Shown one piece after another: positions 27,020-35,878 of a stretch of DNA of 64,000 nt. Source of the stretch: Bifidobacterium sp. ESL0775 (lineage in GTDB: Bacteria > Actinomycetota > Actinomycetes > Actinomycetales > Bifidobacteriaceae); NCBI RefSeq assembly GCF_029395475.1, contig NZ_CP113917.1:1860001-1924000 (forward strand). The letters run 5' to 3'. The position numbers and the translations under genes were made by a program. The first letter of the stretch is position 1. Each line of letters opens with the position of its first letter. Below the pieces are notes generated by a model. That model saw only the letters and a list, made by a program, of their open reading frames with translations, was not told the DNA's origin and did no database searches.

Positions 27020-29775
27020 CGGATATCTCGTCTCTTGCCAACAACGGCACGGCAGCAGCCAACACGGCGTCCGCGTCCGCGTCCGGCGCCGCGTCCGCGT
27101 CCTCCCTCCCCGACTTCACCGGCACCACCAACACCACCGGCTCCTGGGCCAGCACCACCCGCTCACCCATCGCCCTGACAGCCACCAGCAACGGCCAACG
27201 CCAGATCTTCGTCACCGTGCGCCGTCCTTGGGCCACGGCGATCGTCGGAGCCCTGCTCACCCTCGTGGTCATCGCCCTCAACTCGGCCAATCTGATCGAT
27301 GTCTACGGCAGTCCGCTGGTATGGGCCATGGCCGCGATTCCGGCCGCGTTCATCGGCGCGCTCATCGCCCTCGCCGGCATCTTCCCGGCCCTGAAGCTCT
27401 GGTGGCAGATCGTATTCCTCATCCTCGCCCAGTTCATCGTCGGCCCGATCATCGCGCTCAACGACACGACCATCGCCCATATCGTGCCGACCTTGCGGAC
27501 GCTGAGCCAAGGCTTCACGCAGACCTTCGGCTCGTTCAAGTACGTCATCGCCGTCATCCCGCCGCTCGGCTCGGCCAACGGCAGCTTGATGGCCCTGTGG
27601 ACGCTCAACCTGTGGACGGCGTTCCTCGCGGGCGTCTTCGCGGTCTCGGTGAGCAACAAACTCAACCTCATCACGGTTCTCCCGCTGGCCCTCAACCTGG
27701 CGGTCAGCGCACTGCTCGGGACCAGCCATGGCACGGCACGCCCGGTCTGTGGCATCATCGCCATGCTCGCGGTGGTCATCTGGCTTTCGTGGCGTTGGCA
27801 ATCGCTTGATTATCAGCGTTTCATCAGTATCATCATCATTCTCGTGCTCACCGTGGGCCTCGCCTTCGGAGCAAGCCTTATCGTCCCGCAGCACCGCCTG
27901 ACGTTGCGCGACCGCTACAACCCGCCGCTCGACCCGCACCAATACACAAGCCCGTTGAGCGAGATGCGCTCCTACGTCAAATACCACAAGAAAGACAAAC
28001 TGGTCACCGTCACGGGCCTGCCCGCCGGCACACCGGTGCGCCTGGCCGTGATGGACCGCTTCGACGGCAACGTCTGGAACCTCTCCGACTCCTCGGACGC
28101 CTCGGATTCCTCCGATTACCGCAAGGTCGGCAGTGGCATTCCCTCCAGCCAGGACGGCGAGAAGTTCAAGGCCACCTTCAAGCTTCACAAAGGCTTCTCC
28201 GAGCAATGGCTGCCGTTGGCGGGCGACGCCACGGCCATCGGCCTGGACGACAATGACCTGTATTACAATATCGGCACCCATTCCGCCATCGTCCCCAACG
28301 GCACGCTGGCCGGCCAGACCTACACGGAATCCGGCAGGATCACCGCCGTGCCGAGCCAGCAGGAGATAGCCCACGCCAGCGCCCGGAAAGTCACGCAACC
28401 CGAGGCCAAGGACATCCCCGACAGCGCCAGCAAGCTCGCCCCCGCGCTGACCGGCAAGCAGTCCACCGACGGCGCCACGGCCCAGACGCTGGCCACGGCG
28501 CTCAAGACCAAAGGCTGGTTCTCCCACGGACTGACCGGCGACTACCCGTCGCTGCCCGGACACGGCAACTTCCGCATCGACTCCATGCTCGGCGGCACCG
28601 CCATGGTCGGCGACAGCGAGCAATACGCCTCGGCGATGGCCATGATGGTCCGCGAGCTCGGCCTGCCCAGCCGCGTCGTGCTCGGCTTCGTGCCCAAGGA
28701 CAAGGACGGCAACATCTCCAAGACGCGCACCACGCACGGCAAGAACGGCGTGACGCAGACCGAATTCACCGGCAACGACATCGAGGCCTGGGTCGAGATC
28801 AACCTCAAGGGCTACGGGTGGGTCGCCTTCTACCCCACCCCCAAGGAGACGAAGGTCCCCAACAAGAACCAGAACCTCACCCCACCCAACCCGAAGACGC
28901 TGGTGCGCCAGCCTCCGGTGCCATTGGTAGACCCGCTGCACGACCAGAACCAGGCGCGCGACCAGTCGGCGCTCGACGGCGCGGACGCCGGCGACCTGAA
29001 CGGCAACGCGATGCTGATGAAGATCCTCGCGATCGCCGGCAAGGTGGCCGTCTACGGCAGCCCGCTGTGGATCATCCTCATCATCTGCGGGCTGATCCTC
29101 CTGATCAAGGCGGTCCAGCTGGCCTTCATGGCCCGGCGTGGCAGCCCGCGGCAACGAATCGTCTCCGGATGGCGCGCCATCGACATGCTCGCCGACCAAA
29201 GCGGCATCAAGACCAGCGGCACCCGACGCGACCAAGTCGCCCAGATCGACGCGGCTCTTCAGGCCGCGCGGCTTGGCGCCGAAGCAACCCCGACCCCGCT
29301 AACCGCAACGGATGCAAGTGACACCAACAGCAGGAAGCGTCGCAAGGCGAAGGCCGCCGCCAAAGCCGAGGTCAAGGCACGCAAACGCGCCGCGGCCCTA
29401 GCCGCCAAGCCTGTCGGCATGGGCCAGTTGGGGCTCCTGTGCCGCGAAGCCGATTGGGTGGCTTTCTCCGGCAAGTCCCCCAAGGATACGGAAAAGGCGT
29501 CCAAGGACTACTGGAAGCGCGTCAAGGCCGCACGCAAGGCCATGCTTGCCGCCCAGCCACGTTTGCGCCGCCTGCGCACCAAGCTCTCGCTGAAGGGCGT
29601 GTTCCATAAACCGCATATCGATCTCAAGGCGATCTGGCGGAAAGTGGCCAACCATGGCCCCAAGTCCAAGGGCAAAGTCAAGAAAAACCCGACAAAATCG
29701 AAGCCTATACTGAAAGGTATGCGTCGAAAAGCAAGCAAAGCCGCCCCGCACGGAAAGGTGTCAAGTCATGAGTGA
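27016..29775 (+). CDS. TgpA-like transglutaminase-fold membrane protein, triad lost
   Basis: This 919-residue protein is the 'tgm' member of the PFNA cluster. Multiple membrane helices fill about 75-300. The transglutaminase-like domain lies at about 480-620, another helix near 677-700, and a long basic cytoplasmic tail ends the protein. The fold pattern is clear (GDSEQYASAMAMMVRELGLP, AWVEINLKGYGWVAFYP), but the three catalytic positions are changed: the cysteine site is S534, the histidine before AWVE is E590, and the aspartate of the usual FDPT is Y606. It is therefore probably a non-catalytic binding domain. It is coupled to DUF58 upstream and overlaps the phosphatase gene downstream by 8 bp. 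Confidence 0.88.
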   Translation: MTDISSLANNGTAAANTASASASGAASASSLPDFTGTTNTTGSWASTTRSPIALTATSNGQRQIFVTVRRPWATAIVGALLTLVVIALNSANLIDVYGSPLVWAMAAIPAAFIGALIALAGIFPALKLWWQIVFLILAQFIVGPIIALNDTTIAHIVPTLRTLSQGFTQTFGSFKYVIAVIPPLGSANGSLMALWTLNLWTAFLAGVFAVSVSNKLNLITVLPLALNLAVSALLGTSHGTARPVCGIIAMLAVVIWLSWRWQSLDYQRFISIIIILVLTVGLAFGASLIVPQHRLTLRDRYNPPLDPHQYTSPLSEMRSYVKYHKKDKLVTVTGLPAGTPVRLAVMDRFDGNVWNLSDSSDASDSSDYRKVGSGIPSSQDGEKFKATFKLHKGFSEQWLPLAGDATAIGLDDNDLYYNIGTHSAIVPNGTLAGQTYTESGRITAVPSQQEIAHASARKVTQPEAKDIPDSASKLAPALTGKQSTDGATAQTLATALKTKGWFSHGLTGDYPSLPGHGNFRIDSMLGGTAMVGDSEQYASAMAMMVRELGLPSRVVLGFVPKDKDGNISKTRTTHGKNGVTQTEFTGNDIEAWVEINLKGYGWVAFYPTPKETKVPNKNQNLTPPNPKTLVRQPPVPLVDPLHDQNQARDQSALDGADAGDLNGNAMLMKILAIAGKVAVYGSPLWIILIICGLILLIKAVQLAFMARRGSPRQRIVSGWRAIDMLADQSGIKTSGTRRDQVAQIDAALQAARLGAEATPTPLTATDASDTNSRKRRKAKAAAKAEVKARKRAAALAAKPVGMGQLGLLCREADWVAFSGKSPKDTEKASKDYWKRVKAARKAMLAAQPRLRRLRTKLSLKGVFHKPHIDLKAIWRKVANHGPKSKGKVKKNPTKSKPILKGMRRKASKAAPHGKVSSHE

Positions 29776-30637
29776 TCATCCGCATATCCGCGTGGGCATC
29801 GGCAGCGACATCGGCAAGCGCCGCCACAACAACCAAGACAACGGCCTGGCCGCGCAGGGCGTCTACGTGGTCTGCGACGGCATGGGCGGCGGCGTCGGCG
29901 GCGAACGTGCGAGCGCGCTAGCGGTCGAGCGGTTCCGCGCGCTGGCCGACAAGCCGGTCCGCTCCCGCGAGGCCATCGAATCCGCGCTGAATGAGGCGCA
30001 ACGCGAGGTCTACGACCTGGGCCAGGACCTTGGCGGTGTGGCCGGCACCACGGCGACCGGCATTATCCTCCCCTCGCGCCCGGAGCCGCCTCAAGACGAG
30101 GAGCAGGCCCCGCTCTGGTATGTGGTCAATGTCGGGGATTCGCGCACCTACCATTTCGATTGCGACGCCCAAGGCAGGCCCATCGCGGCTTCGATCAGCC
30201 ATATCACCAAGGACCATTCCCAGCGCCAGCAGGCCATCGATTCAGGGCTTATGCTGCCGCAAGTGGCCAACGCCACCATCCCGCGCAACGTCATCACCCA
30301 GTGCATCGGGGCGCCGCAGGGCATCAAGCCCGACTTCTACGCCGTCGTGCCGCAAGGCCGGTTCGTCGTCTGCTCGGATGGCCTCTATTCCGAGGTCGAT
30401 GACGTGCATATCGGCGCCATCTGCGAGGCGAACCCCGACCCCCAGCAGGCCGTCGACGCCCTGATCGCCGCGGCCCTCGAGGCGGGCGGGCACGACAACA
30501 TCACCATCATCGTGGTGGATGTGTGGCCCAGCTCCGAGGCGATTGCCCAAAGCCCTTGGAACGCCAGCAAACTGGACGCCGGCGAAGAGCTCGAGACCAT
30601 CGGCGACATCACGCTGGACAGCCTTCATACCACATAA
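29768..30637 (+). CDS. prpC: PP2C-type Ser/Thr protein phosphatase PrpC
   Basis: This 289-residue cytoplasmic phosphatase reverses kinase signalling in the cluster. PPM-family metal-site motifs are visible: RHNNQDNG (D24), VVCDGMGGG (D37), VVNVGDSRTY, VVCSDGLYSEV and GGHDNITIIVVDV. No membrane segment is seen. The start overlaps the transglutaminase-like gene and has GAAAGGTGTC upstream, so coexpression with it is likely. Acting on Pkb2 and on its FHA or MoxR targets is an inference from gene neighbourhood. Family assignment is secure. Confidence 0.95.
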   Translation: MSDHPHIRVGIGSDIGKRRHNNQDNGLAAQGVYVVCDGMGGGVGGERASALAVERFRALADKPVRSREAIESALNEAQREVYDLGQDLGGVAGTTATGIILPSRPEPPQDEEQAPLWYVVNVGDSRTYHFDCDAQGRPIAASISHITKDHSQRQQAIDSGLMLPQVANATIPRNVITQCIGAPQGIKPDFYAVVPQGRFVVCSDGLYSEVDDVHIGAICEANPDPQQAVDALIAAALEAGGHDNITIIVVDVWPSSEAIAQSPWNASKLDAGEELETIGDITLDSLHTT

Positions 30638-30785
30638 ACCCCTGCGTATGCGCGAATATGCTCCGGCGCATGACACAGCGACCTTTGGCCCCTATAATTG
30701 GAACAATACAGCATCGATACTTATACAAAATAAAAACGATGAAACCATAGATTCATCGTGAACAAGAAAGAGAAGTGAAGGCAAC

Positions 30786-31349
30786 ATGGTTGATTACGAC
30801 ACCGCCGTCGCCACGGTTCAGGATTCCAACGCAGATCCGGTCATGCTGGCGAAAGTCGCCTACGAAAACCCGGACTTCGGTGCCAATGTCGCCGCGAACC
30901 CCCGCGCCTACCCCGGGCTCAAGCGTTGGCTCGCGCAGTTCGGCGACGACCGTGCCCGCGAGACGCTCAAATCCATGGGCTTCGACGTGCCGGCCCAGGC
31001 AGTGACCCCGCAGGAGGCGCAGCCACAGGCCGTAAACACGGGCACGCCTTATATCGCTGACCAGCAGCAGGCCGGCGCCGGATACACGGCCGCGCAGGCC
31101 CAGCCCGCCGCCAATGCCAACGCCTATGCCGCCCAGCAGACCCCGGTGGCCACGAACGCCTACGGCTACACCGCCGAGCAGGCCCTCGACCCGAACACCG
31201 ACCAGATGACCATCGCCAGCATCGCCCAATACGCCCCGGAGCTGCGCCCGTGCCTGGCCCGCAACCCCAACACCTACCCGGAGCTCTTGAACTGGCTCGC
31301 CCAGCTGCATGACCCGGCCATCGACGCCGCGCTGGCCACCAGGCAATAA
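30786..31349 (+). CDS. Two-domain LRV-repeat (leucine-rich variant) protein
   Basis: This 187-residue soluble protein has two similar about 50-residue helical domains. The N-terminal one (about 8-63) and C-terminal one (about 125-183) share a pattern of LAKVAYENP/IASIAQYAP, then NPRAYPGLKRWLAQF/NPNTYPELLNWLAQL. These are leucine-rich-variant-type helical repeats found in many bifidobacterial regulatory proteins. The linker (about 68-122) is Ala/Gln/Pro-rich and probably disordered. The gene follows prpC by 148 bp and is convergent with the FHA gene. Its role is unknown; a scaffold in the same signalling module is only a guess from position. Confidence 0.7.
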   Translation: MVDYDTAVATVQDSNADPVMLAKVAYENPDFGANVAANPRAYPGLKRWLAQFGDDRARETLKSMGFDVPAQAVTPQEAQPQAVNTGTPYIADQQQAGAGYTAAQAQPAANANAYAAQQTPVATNAYGYTAEQALDPNTDQMTIASIAQYAPELRPCLARNPNTYPELLNWLAQLHDPAIDAALATRQ

Positions 31350-31380
31350 GCGGGAGTTTTCTGTCTGTCAAACGGCAGCG

Positions 31381-31422
31381 CGTTGAAGCTTTAGCGCAAA
31401 CGCACATAATAATGCTTCAACG
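31381..31422. other. Stem-loop after the LRV gene
   Basis: Perfect 9-bp arms CGTTGAAGC and GCTTCAACG enclose a 24-nt loop, 32 bp after the stop codon. It lies just ahead of a stronger terminator and may stabilise the 3' end. Confidence 0.45.
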
Positions 31423-31428
31423 TGCAAC

Positions 31429-31464
31429 GCAAAAGGACCTACCCACACGGATAGGTCCTTTTGC
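31429..31464. terminator. Bidirectional terminator between LRV and FHA genes
   Basis: A 13-bp perfect stem (GCAAAAGGACCTA with its complement) has a 10-nt loop, with A/T runs forming the U-tract on either strand. It serves the two convergent genes. Confidence 0.88.
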
Positions 31465-31508
31465 TATATGTTCGACGTCTTGTCTTGTCACGCGCTCACG
31501 CGCACTGC

Positions 31509-32108
31509 TCACGACTCTTCGGTGAGCTTGAAGAACTGATCTCCGATACGCAACGTCGTGGGGGCCACAAGCTGGACGGGATGGTCCTTGACCTGCACCT
31601 CGTGATCGTGGTCGATGATATACGTGCCGTTCAGCGACCCGTAATCCTCGATCCACAGCACGCCGTCCTTGTCGTAGCTGACGGCGGCGTGGTTGCGCGA
31701 GACGGTGCGTGTGGGGTCGGCGAGTTTGATCGACATCGCGCCTTGCGGCACCGTGGCCGAGACGTTGCGGCCGAGCAGGGCGCTCTTGTCAAGCACGATG
31801 TCCTGGCCCGTCGCGTCGTTGTGGAGGCGATAACGCTTCTTCGGCTTCTCGGTCATGAAGGCGGTGGACAGCACCGTGCCGTCCCAATCCTCGATATCGC
31901 CCTCGCTGTTGGTCTCGGGCATCGAAGACGACCACCCGGCGTCGGCCGAGGGCTGTTGCTGCGCCACCTGTGCTGCCGCCGTTTGGGCGGGTTGACTGGC
32001 CGCTGGCTGGTCTTCTGCGACCTGGTTCGCGGACACGACTGTGGCATCATCGTCATACCATCCGAGCTCCGGTGGCGGCGGAAAAGGCAAAGTACTCATA
32101 AATGCCAT
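31509..32108 (-). CDS. FHA-domain phosphothreonine-binding protein
   Basis: This about 199-residue cytoplasmic adaptor has a C-terminal FHA domain (roughly 95-195) with the binding residues intact: LLGRN, TVSRNHAAV and YGSLNGTY. The N-terminal half is disordered and contains two threonine sites, DDATVVS and DGTVLST, resembling those of the MoxR tail. FHA proteins of this architecture (GarA/OdhI-like, by family) can bind their own or a partner's phosphothreonine. No clear ribosome site decides between ATG 32108 and 32099. Its location beside the kinase and phosphatase genes suggests it is a readout of Pkb2 activity. Confidence 0.88.
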   Translation of the reverse strand: MAFMSTLPFPPPPELGWYDDDATVVSANQVAEDQPAASQPAQTAAAQVAQQQPSADAGWSSSMPETNSEGDIEDWDGTVLSTAFMTEKPKKRYRLHNDATGQDIVLDKSALLGRNVSATVPQGAMSIKLADPTRTVSRNHAAVSYDKDGVLWIEDYGSLNGTYIIDHDHEVQVKDHPVQLVAPTTLRIGDQFFKLTEES

Positions 32109-32253
32109 ATTACCGCGAAACCCGGATACCTTGATAATCACGCTCAGCGTTCATGCGAGCCACCGTTTCTTTCCTCACGATACCGATATTCTTGCACGGC
32201 CATCCTTGCACGGCCATTCTCGGCGGACAGGACCGACCTCATCCATGCCACCA

Positions 32254-33294
32254 TCAATTGGCCGTTCCGCAATCCGGAAACAACGGCATCAACGTCGGCT
32301 CGAGGTCCGGGTCGAAGTTGTCCGTTTCATGCCCGTCGGACATACGCACCGGCAAGGTGTAGGTGAGCCGCACATCCGAATCGTGATTCATCCTTTTGAT
32401 CAACACGTCCACCAGGGTCTTGGCGAGCTGGTCGAAAGGCTGGATGATCGTCGGGAATGGCGGGTAGCCGGTCTGGTAGACGAAAGAGCCGTCATAGCCG
32501 CACATGAACAGGTCGTCGGGTACCTTCACCCCATGCTCCAACGCGGTCCTTTGGAACGCGAGGATGACCAGATCGGAGGCGAAGATCCCGTCGATCCCGG
32601 GATTGGAGGCGAAGAAGTGGTCGGCCATCCCCAGATACGTCGAGAACTCGAACTGGTTGAGCTTGAGCTCGAAAGTGGAGCACTTGATGCCGTGGGCGCG
32701 CATCTGCTCGGCGAAGACGCGATGCCGCTGGATCGAAGGGGACCTGACCTTGGTGTTGCCGATGATCTGCGCGACGTTCTTGCAACCGTGCCCGATCACG
32801 GCTTCGGAGGCCAGGATGCCGCCTTGCGTATGGTTGGCGTTGACCACGGGGATGGTGTCGGCGAGATCGCGGTCGAGGGCGACGATCGGCGCCTCGATGT
32901 TCTTGTAGTTGATGTCGATGGAGTGGCTGCCGATGATAATCCCGTCGACCTTGTTGGCCGTAAGCATGCTGATGCATTTCTTCTCCTTCTCCGAGGAGTG
33001 CATCGTGTTGCACAGTATCATCCGGTAATCATGCGCGGCCAGCTGGTCCTCGATTTTGGAGGTCATCGTGGCGAAGAACGGTTGTATGACATCAGGGATG
33101 ACGAGTCCCACGATGTTCGTCTTGTTGTTGTAGAGGCTGCGGGCGATCTGGTTCGGCTGGTAGTGCAGGGAATCGATGGCGTCCTGGATCTTGCCGCGGG
33201 TTTCCTTGGAAATGTAGCCGCGGTTGTTGAGATACCGTGAAACGGTGTTTTTTGAAACGTTCGCACGATGGGCGACATCGGTTATGGTAGCCAT
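32254..33294 (-). CDS. LacI-family transcriptional regulator of the fructan locus
   Basis: This 346-residue repressor-type regulator has the helix-turn-helix ITDVAHRANVSKNTVSRYL at residues 3-21, hinge helix YQPNQIARSL, and a periplasmic-binding-protein-like sensor domain (VGLVIPD, DGIIIGS, FASDLVIL, CGYDGS). ATG 33294 has AGAGGATG seven bases upstream, so the longer frame from 33336 is not needed. It lies downstream of the GH32 gene with its own promoter region (33295-33481). Likely operators are the AACCGG elements near the GH91 and binding-protein genes. The effector is probably a fructosyl sugar, by context. Confidence 0.92.
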   Translation of the reverse strand: MATITDVAHRANVSKNTVSRYLNNRGYISKETRGKIQDAIDSLHYQPNQIARSLYNNKTNIVGLVIPDVIQPFFATMTSKIEDQLAAHDYRMILCNTMHSSEKEKKCISMLTANKVDGIIIGSHSIDINYKNIEAPIVALDRDLADTIPVVNANHTQGGILASEAVIGHGCKNVAQIIGNTKVRSPSIQRHRVFAEQMRAHGIKCSTFELKLNQFEFSTYLGMADHFFASNPGIDGIFASDLVILAFQRTALEHGVKVPDDLFMCGYDGSFVYQTGYPPFPTIIQPFDQLAKTLVDVLIKRMNHDSDVRLTYTLPVRMSDGHETDNFDPDLEPTLMPLFPDCGTAN

Positions 33295-33481
33295 TTTCGC
33301 ATCCTCTATCACATCAGACATGTAAGCCGAATCCAAAAGACACCCTGACGCCCTTGAACCCGCGCAACCATCAGGAATATCACAGAATATCGGTTTTCAT
33401 CACAGTTTGACCGTTGGCTCAACACTTTCGTACCACAATATACGCGTCGAACCAACGGTCTGAAACTACACTATTCCATCG

Positions 33482-34972
33482 CTATTGTATCGGCGCGTCA
33501 GCCATTCCGCACCATGAGACGTCCTCAAGGGCGAGCGGGCCGCCATGTGAGCGAACCGATACGCCATTCTGCGACGAGGGCGCAAAGACGTTCATGGAAT
33601 GGACGTTGGTGCCGTTGTCGGCGAAGACCTCGATCGAGCTCTGGTCGGAATAGACCGTCACGTCAAGCTTGTCGCGCCCACACAGATCAAGCGTGCTGCG
33701 GCTGGCGCCACGGCTCCAACCGTCGGACCCATCCCTGCACAGCCGCAGTTGCGCATGCTCCAAATCAAAGGTGCAAACCACCTGGCGGCCGCCCCCCTGG
33801 CGCAACAGCAAATCGAAAGACGAGCAATCGCTGGCACGCAGGTCGATGTCGAAGGACAGGCGGAACGCGACGCCGTCGCCGGCCTCAATCTTCGCGTCCT
33901 CGCCGCCCGCGAGACGCAATCGGGGCATCGAGCCTTCGTCGCGGGCGAGCAGGGATAGCTCACCCACGGGCCTGCAACTCAACAACCCATCATCGCTCAA
34001 GGTGACTTCCCTAGGCAAGGTCAGCGAGCCGCACCACCCATCGTGGTACGTGGGCCCCCAATCCTTGAACTGGGTCATCCATTGCCAGCCATTGGCCCAT
34101 CCGACCATGATCCTGCGGCCATTGGCGTCCAGGAACGTCTGCGGCGCATAAAAGTCGAGGCCCCAATCCACCTCGCCTTGGCTGCGCGGGCAGAACACGC
34201 CCGTCCGGTAGTCGAAGTCGCCCACGAAATAGACGACCTTGCGGTCCCCCATGCCCATCGGCGAGCAGATGAACACCCATTTGCCGCCCAGCTCGAAGAA
34301 ATCAGGGCACTCCCACATGTACCCCAACTCGCCGCGCGACTCCAGCAGGACATTGAAGAACTCCCAATGAAGCAAGTCCGGCGAACGATAGAGCAACGCC
34401 TGCCCGCGGTCGCCTTTCTGCACCCCGCAGACCATGTAATAGCTGCCATCGTGCTCCCAGACCTTCGGGTCGCGGAAGCAATCTGGCTTGACGCCCTCCG
34501 GGGCGCAAAGGACGGGGTTGCCTTCGTATTTGCGAAAATGCACGCCGTCCTCGCTCACCGCGACATTCTGGGTCTGCTCGAGGCCGTCGCCTCGGTTCGC
34601 GGTGCCCGTGTAGATCAGATAGAGCTTGCCGTCCTTTTCGATGGCCGAACCCGAAAAGCAGCCTCCCTGCTCGTGGTCGTCGTAGGCCTCGCTGGGCGCC
34701 AAGGCGATGGGAAGCGACCTGAAATGGACCAGGTCGTCGCTCACCGCATGTCCCCAATGCATCTTCCCCCAGAAGCTGGAGAAGGGGTTGAATTGATAGA
34801 AGTAATGGTATTGCCCTTTATAGTAGATCAGGCCATTGGGATCGTTGATCCAACCGCACGGCCCCATGAAGTGGTATCGCTGCCTCATGGGCGTTCGCGC
34901 GACCGGTCCGGCGTGCTCATCGATGTATCGCTGGGCGCGCCCGATCGAGGCCTGCATGCTTTCCTGTGACAT
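33482..34972 (-). CDS. GH32 beta-fructosidase (intracellular)
   Basis: This 496-residue glycoside hydrolase cleaves fructosyl linkages (sucrose, inulo- or levan-oligosaccharides). GH32 catalytic blocks are intact: nucleophile D44 in WINDPNG, transition-state stabiliser D168 in CFRDP and acid/base E221 in MWECPDF. A five-blade propeller is followed by the usual C-terminal beta-sandwich (IEVFADNGTNVHSMNVF). There is no signal peptide, so it acts on imported sugar. It is the last gene of an operon with the binding protein and both permeases, 45 bp after the second permease. With the GH91 enzyme nearby, inulobiose is a plausible substrate. Confidence 0.94.
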   Translation of the reverse strand: MSQESMQASIGRAQRYIDEHAGPVARTPMRQRYHFMGPCGWINDPNGLIYYKGQYHYFYQFNPFSSFWGKMHWGHAVSDDLVHFRSLPIALAPSEAYDDHEQGGCFSGSAIEKDGKLYLIYTGTANRGDGLEQTQNVAVSEDGVHFRKYEGNPVLCAPEGVKPDCFRDPKVWEHDGSYYMVCGVQKGDRGQALLYRSPDLLHWEFFNVLLESRGELGYMWECPDFFELGGKWVFICSPMGMGDRKVVYFVGDFDYRTGVFCPRSQGEVDWGLDFYAPQTFLDANGRRIMVGWANGWQWMTQFKDWGPTYHDGWCGSLTLPREVTLSDDGLLSCRPVGELSLLARDEGSMPRLRLAGGEDAKIEAGDGVAFRLSFDIDLRASDCSSFDLLLRQGGGRQVVCTFDLEHAQLRLCRDGSDGWSRGASRSTLDLCGRDKLDVTVYSDQSSIEVFADNGTNVHSMNVFAPSSQNGVSVRSHGGPLALEDVSWCGMADAPIQ

Positions 34973-35017
34973 TATTCGTTTACTTCCTTTCGTGCCGCAT
35001 CAGTCCGAATGTCCCGC

Positions 35018-35872
35018 TCATCCCTTGATCGACCCGGCCAGCATCCCGGAGACCAGGTAACGCTGCAGGAAGAAGGAAATCACAATGACCGGCAGCGAGA
35101 AGAGCACCGCCGCGCCCGTCATCGGCCCGAGATCGAGGTTGTAGGAGGTCAGGAACTCGGAGAGGGCGACGGGAACGGTTTTGGCGTTGCTGCTGGTGAG
35201 CAGCAAGGCGACAAGGAAATCGTTCCACGCCAGCAGGAAGGTGAAAATGCCGGTGGAGATGAGGCTTGGCGTCACCACAGGCAGGATCACGCTGGTGAAC
35301 GTCTTCAGCGGGCCGGCCCCGTCGATGGCGGCGGCCTCGTCCAGGTCCACGGGCACGTCCTTGAAGAAGCTGATCATCATCCATAGCACGAACGGCATGT
35401 TGACCCCCGCGTAGACGATGCACAACACCGGCAGGTAATCGTAAAAGCCGAACTGCTGCACCAAGGTGTAGATCGGGACGACGATGCTCGACATCGGGAT
35501 CATCTTGAGGCACAGCACCAGCACCAGGAGGACGTTGCTGAACTTCGACATCGCCGTGCGCGAGATCGCGTAGGAGGCCAGGGAGCCCAGCAACAGGCAG
35601 ATGATGGTGCTCACCGTGGCGGCGACGAAGCTGTTGACGAAGTACTTGCCCATGTCGGAGGTCGCGAAGACCGTCTGGTAGTTCTCCAGCGACCACGACT
35701 TCGGGAAGAATGTCGGGTTGACCGAAATGACGTCCTTGGACGGCTTGAACGACGAGAACAGCATGTAGAGGTACGGGAAGATGAAGACCAGCAGGAAGAT
35801 GACCGCCAAGGCGTACATGGCGATGATCCAGACATTGTCGCTTTTGTTGCGGCCGAATTTCTCATTGAACAT
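35018..35872 (-). CDS. Sugar ABC transporter permease, MalG type (CUT1)
   Basis: This 284-residue inner-membrane permease has six predicted helices and the CUT1 EAA loop VDLDEAAAIDGAGPLKTFTS. The N-terminal AVIFLLVFIFPYLYMLFSSFK and the motif LAWNDFLVALLL are typical of MalG-like subunits. It lies 6 bp after the MalF-type gene. It forms the translocation channel for the lipoprotein-bound oligosaccharide. The cluster has no ATPase gene, so a shared MsmK-like ATPase encoded elsewhere is presumed. Confidence 0.93.
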   Translation of the reverse strand: MFNEKFGRNKSDNVWIIAMYALAVIFLLVFIFPYLYMLFSSFKPSKDVISVNPTFFPKSWSLENYQTVFATSDMGKYFVNSFVAATVSTIICLLLGSLASYAISRTAMSKFSNVLLVLVLCLKMIPMSSIVVPIYTLVQQFGFYDYLPVLCIVYAGVNMPFVLWMMISFFKDVPVDLDEAAAIDGAGPLKTFTSVILPVVTPSLISTGIFTFLLAWNDFLVALLLTSSNAKTVPVALSEFLTSYNLDLGPMTGAAVLFSLPVIVISFFLQRYLVSGMLAGSIKG

Positions 35873-35878
35873 TTTCGA

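Noticed and set aside
27163..29235. 690-codon open frame antisense to the transglutaminase-like gene
   Set aside because: Low-complexity Arg/Gly/Asp/Val product typical of antisense reading in high-G+C DNA.
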